Below, in pieces: positions 41,904 through 43,027 of a DNA stretch of 43,027 nt (its first letter is position 1; each line of letters starts with the position of its first letter). The notes beneath the pieces were generated by a model. It did no database searches and was not told the origin of the DNA. It was given only the letters and a program-made list of their open reading frames with translations. Position numbers and translations under genes: made by a program. The stretch lies in the NCBI GenBank assembly GCA_009779115.1, contig WREX01000005.1, positions 1 through 43,027 of the forward strand, given 5' to 3'. Origin of the DNA: Propionibacteriaceae bacterium (lineage in GTDB: Bacteria > Actinomycetota > Actinomycetes > Propionibacteriales > Propionibacteriaceae).

Positions 41904-43027
41904 ACCGCCTCGGCAGGATGCTCATCCGCTCGATGATCTGTTTGAGCTGGGTGACACCCTGGTCGCATAAAACAGTGTGCTGCTCGGCGTCGAGGACTTG
42001 GGAGAACCGCTGCGGGACCTCGGGGACCCGGCCGATCGCCTCCCTGGTGATCGAGCCGAATTTCACCGGCAAGGCGGTCTCCATGGCGATCATCGGCTCG
42101 GAACCCTTCCGTTCGCGCCCCACCTTGACCCCGTCGGCCGTATGCGGGTCGATCAGGTACCCGTCGCGGTGGAAGACGTCGGCGATGGTCGCGACCCGGT
42201 CGGCATGGGTGGACACTCCCGTACGGAATCCGTACGTCGTGGTCGGCTGCGCGGAGTACGGCTTCCGGCGGATGTCAATGACCCCTGTTCTATTCAACTG
42301 CTCCCCGAACAGGTACCGGATCTCGTTGGAGTCCCGCCCGGTCAGATCGAAGAAGAACCGCTCGAAGTTGCTGGCCTTCGAGATGTCCATCGACGGGCTC
42401 GACGTGACGAAAGTCTCGGTCGAGGCCCGGACCCGGTAGACCCCGGTGGTGAAGAACTCAGCCAAGACGTTGTTCTCGTTGGTCGCGCAGACGAGGTTCT
42501 TGATCGGCACGCCCATCATCCTGGCCACATGCCCGGCGCAGATGTTGCCGAAGTTGCCGGAAGGAACCGAGAAAGACACCTCGCCCATGTCTTGCGAGGC
42601 CTGGACCCAACTGGACACGTAGTAGACCACCTGGGAAACCAGCCGCGCCCAGTTGATCGAATTGACCGCGCCGATGGAATAGCGGGCCTTGAACTCGGCG
42701 TCGGAGTTAACCTCCTTGACCAAGTCCTGGCAGTCGTCGAAGGAGCCGGGCACCGTCACATTGACAATCCGCGGGGAGTTGATGCCGTACATCTGCCCCC
42801 GCTGGAAAGGAGTCATGCGCCCCAACGGCGACAGCATGAACACCTGGACGCGGCTGGCGTCCAGCAGGGCGAACTCAGCCGCCGACCCGGTGTCACCCGA
42901 GGTCGCGCCCAAGATCGTCATCGTCTGCCCGCGCCGGGACAACTCGTAGTCGAACAGTTGGCCCAAGATCTGCATGGCCATGTCCTTGAAGGCTGCCGTC
43001 GGGCCCTGGGACAGATGGGCCAGCCAC
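41899..43027 (-). CDS. thrC: Threonine synthase, C-terminal 375 residues (5' end outside window)
   Basis: ThrC converts O-phosphohomoserine to threonine with PLP. The frame runs off the right edge; the first visible residues are WLAHLSQGPTAAFKDMAMQ, and the lysine in FKD (codon 42987-42985) is the PLP lysine, matching GPTLAFKD of E. coli. Further marks are MTILGATSGDTGSAAEFALL, VNSINWARLVSQVVYY, SVPSGNFGNICAGHVARMMG and IDPHTADGVKV. These fit the longer, E. coli/corynebacterial type of ThrC. An ATG at 42981 inside the gene is not the true start, because coding similarity continues through it. Confidence 0.95.
   Translation of the reverse strand, partial: WLAHLSQGPTAAFKDMAMQILGQLFDYELSRRGQTMTILGATSGDTGSAAEFALLDASRVQVFMLSPLGRMTPFQRGQMYGINSPRIVNVTVPGSFDDCQDLVKEVNSDAEFKARYSIGAVNSINWARLVSQVVYYVSSWVQASQDMGEVSFSVPSGNFGNICAGHVARMMGVPIKNLVCATNENNVLAEFFTTGVYRVRASTETFVTSSPSMDISKASNFERFFFDLTGRDSNEIRYLFGEQLNRTGVIDIRRKPYSAQPTTTYGFRTGVSTHADRVATIADVFHRDGYLIDPHTADGVKVGRERKGSEPMIAMETALPVKFGSITREAIGRVPEVPQRFSQVLDAEQHTVLCDQGVTQLKQIIERMSILPRRS

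Noticed and set aside
1..43027. tRNA, rRNA, riboswitch, prophage or transposase genes
   Set aside because: None was recognised. Non-coding gaps are short, and the longest (39286-39777) shows no RNA-like structure apart from a short hairpin.

Overview
The window reads as chromosomal DNA of a high-GC actinobacterium. The evidence is LexA boxes of the TCGAAC-N4-GTTCGA type, both AdnAB and RecBCD, a UvrD2-type helicase, a PknG-type kinase and a DUF3107 gene. Gene content would suit a Propionibacteriaceae-like lineage, but that placement is inference. No rRNA, tRNA, insertion sequence, integrase or CRISPR array was recognised. Almost all of the window is coding.

Region 1 (1-3441) is a regulatory and SOS block: the 5' part of nrdR, a DUF2752 membrane protein, a proline-rich RDD-domain membrane protein, and lexA divergent from a small membrane-protein gene. 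Three LexA boxes lie between that last pair. Region 2 (3454-20125) is a DNA-repair block: uvrD2, the recC-recB-recD operon on the opposite strand, then nudC, adnB and adnA. In Mycobacterium tuberculosis the order adnA-adnB-(Rv3200c)-nudC-uvrD2 is known, so recCBD appears nested between nudC and uvrD2.

Region 3 (20290-31799) is a tightly packed nine-gene signalling island: a TelA-family protein, an unknown protein, a CbbX/SpoVK-like AAA+ ATPase, a four-TM sensor-like protein, a helical protein, a PknG-type Ser/Thr kinase, a PP2C phosphatase, a VWA protein and an FHA protein. Most junctions overlap or are a few bases apart. The kinase, phosphatase and FHA protein carry similar N-terminal short zinc ribbons. 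A DUF3107 gene follows (31850-32071). This island is the best candidate here for an incompletely described system: a kinase/phosphatase/phosphopeptide-reader circuit combined with a TelA/VWA/AAA stress module.

Region 4 (32080-39282) is an E2-E3-E1 operon for a 2-oxo-acid (or acetoin) dehydrogenase complex. Its E1 is an alpha/beta fusion, and its E2 has two peripheral-subunit-binding-like domains and very long low-complexity linkers. Region 5 (39778-43027) holds a bifunctional class II aldolase/short-chain dehydrogenase and the 3' part of thrC. Several genes (DUF2752, lexA, recC, nudC, VWA) show a TANNNT -10-like hexamer 6-8 nt before the start codon, which suggests leaderless transcripts.
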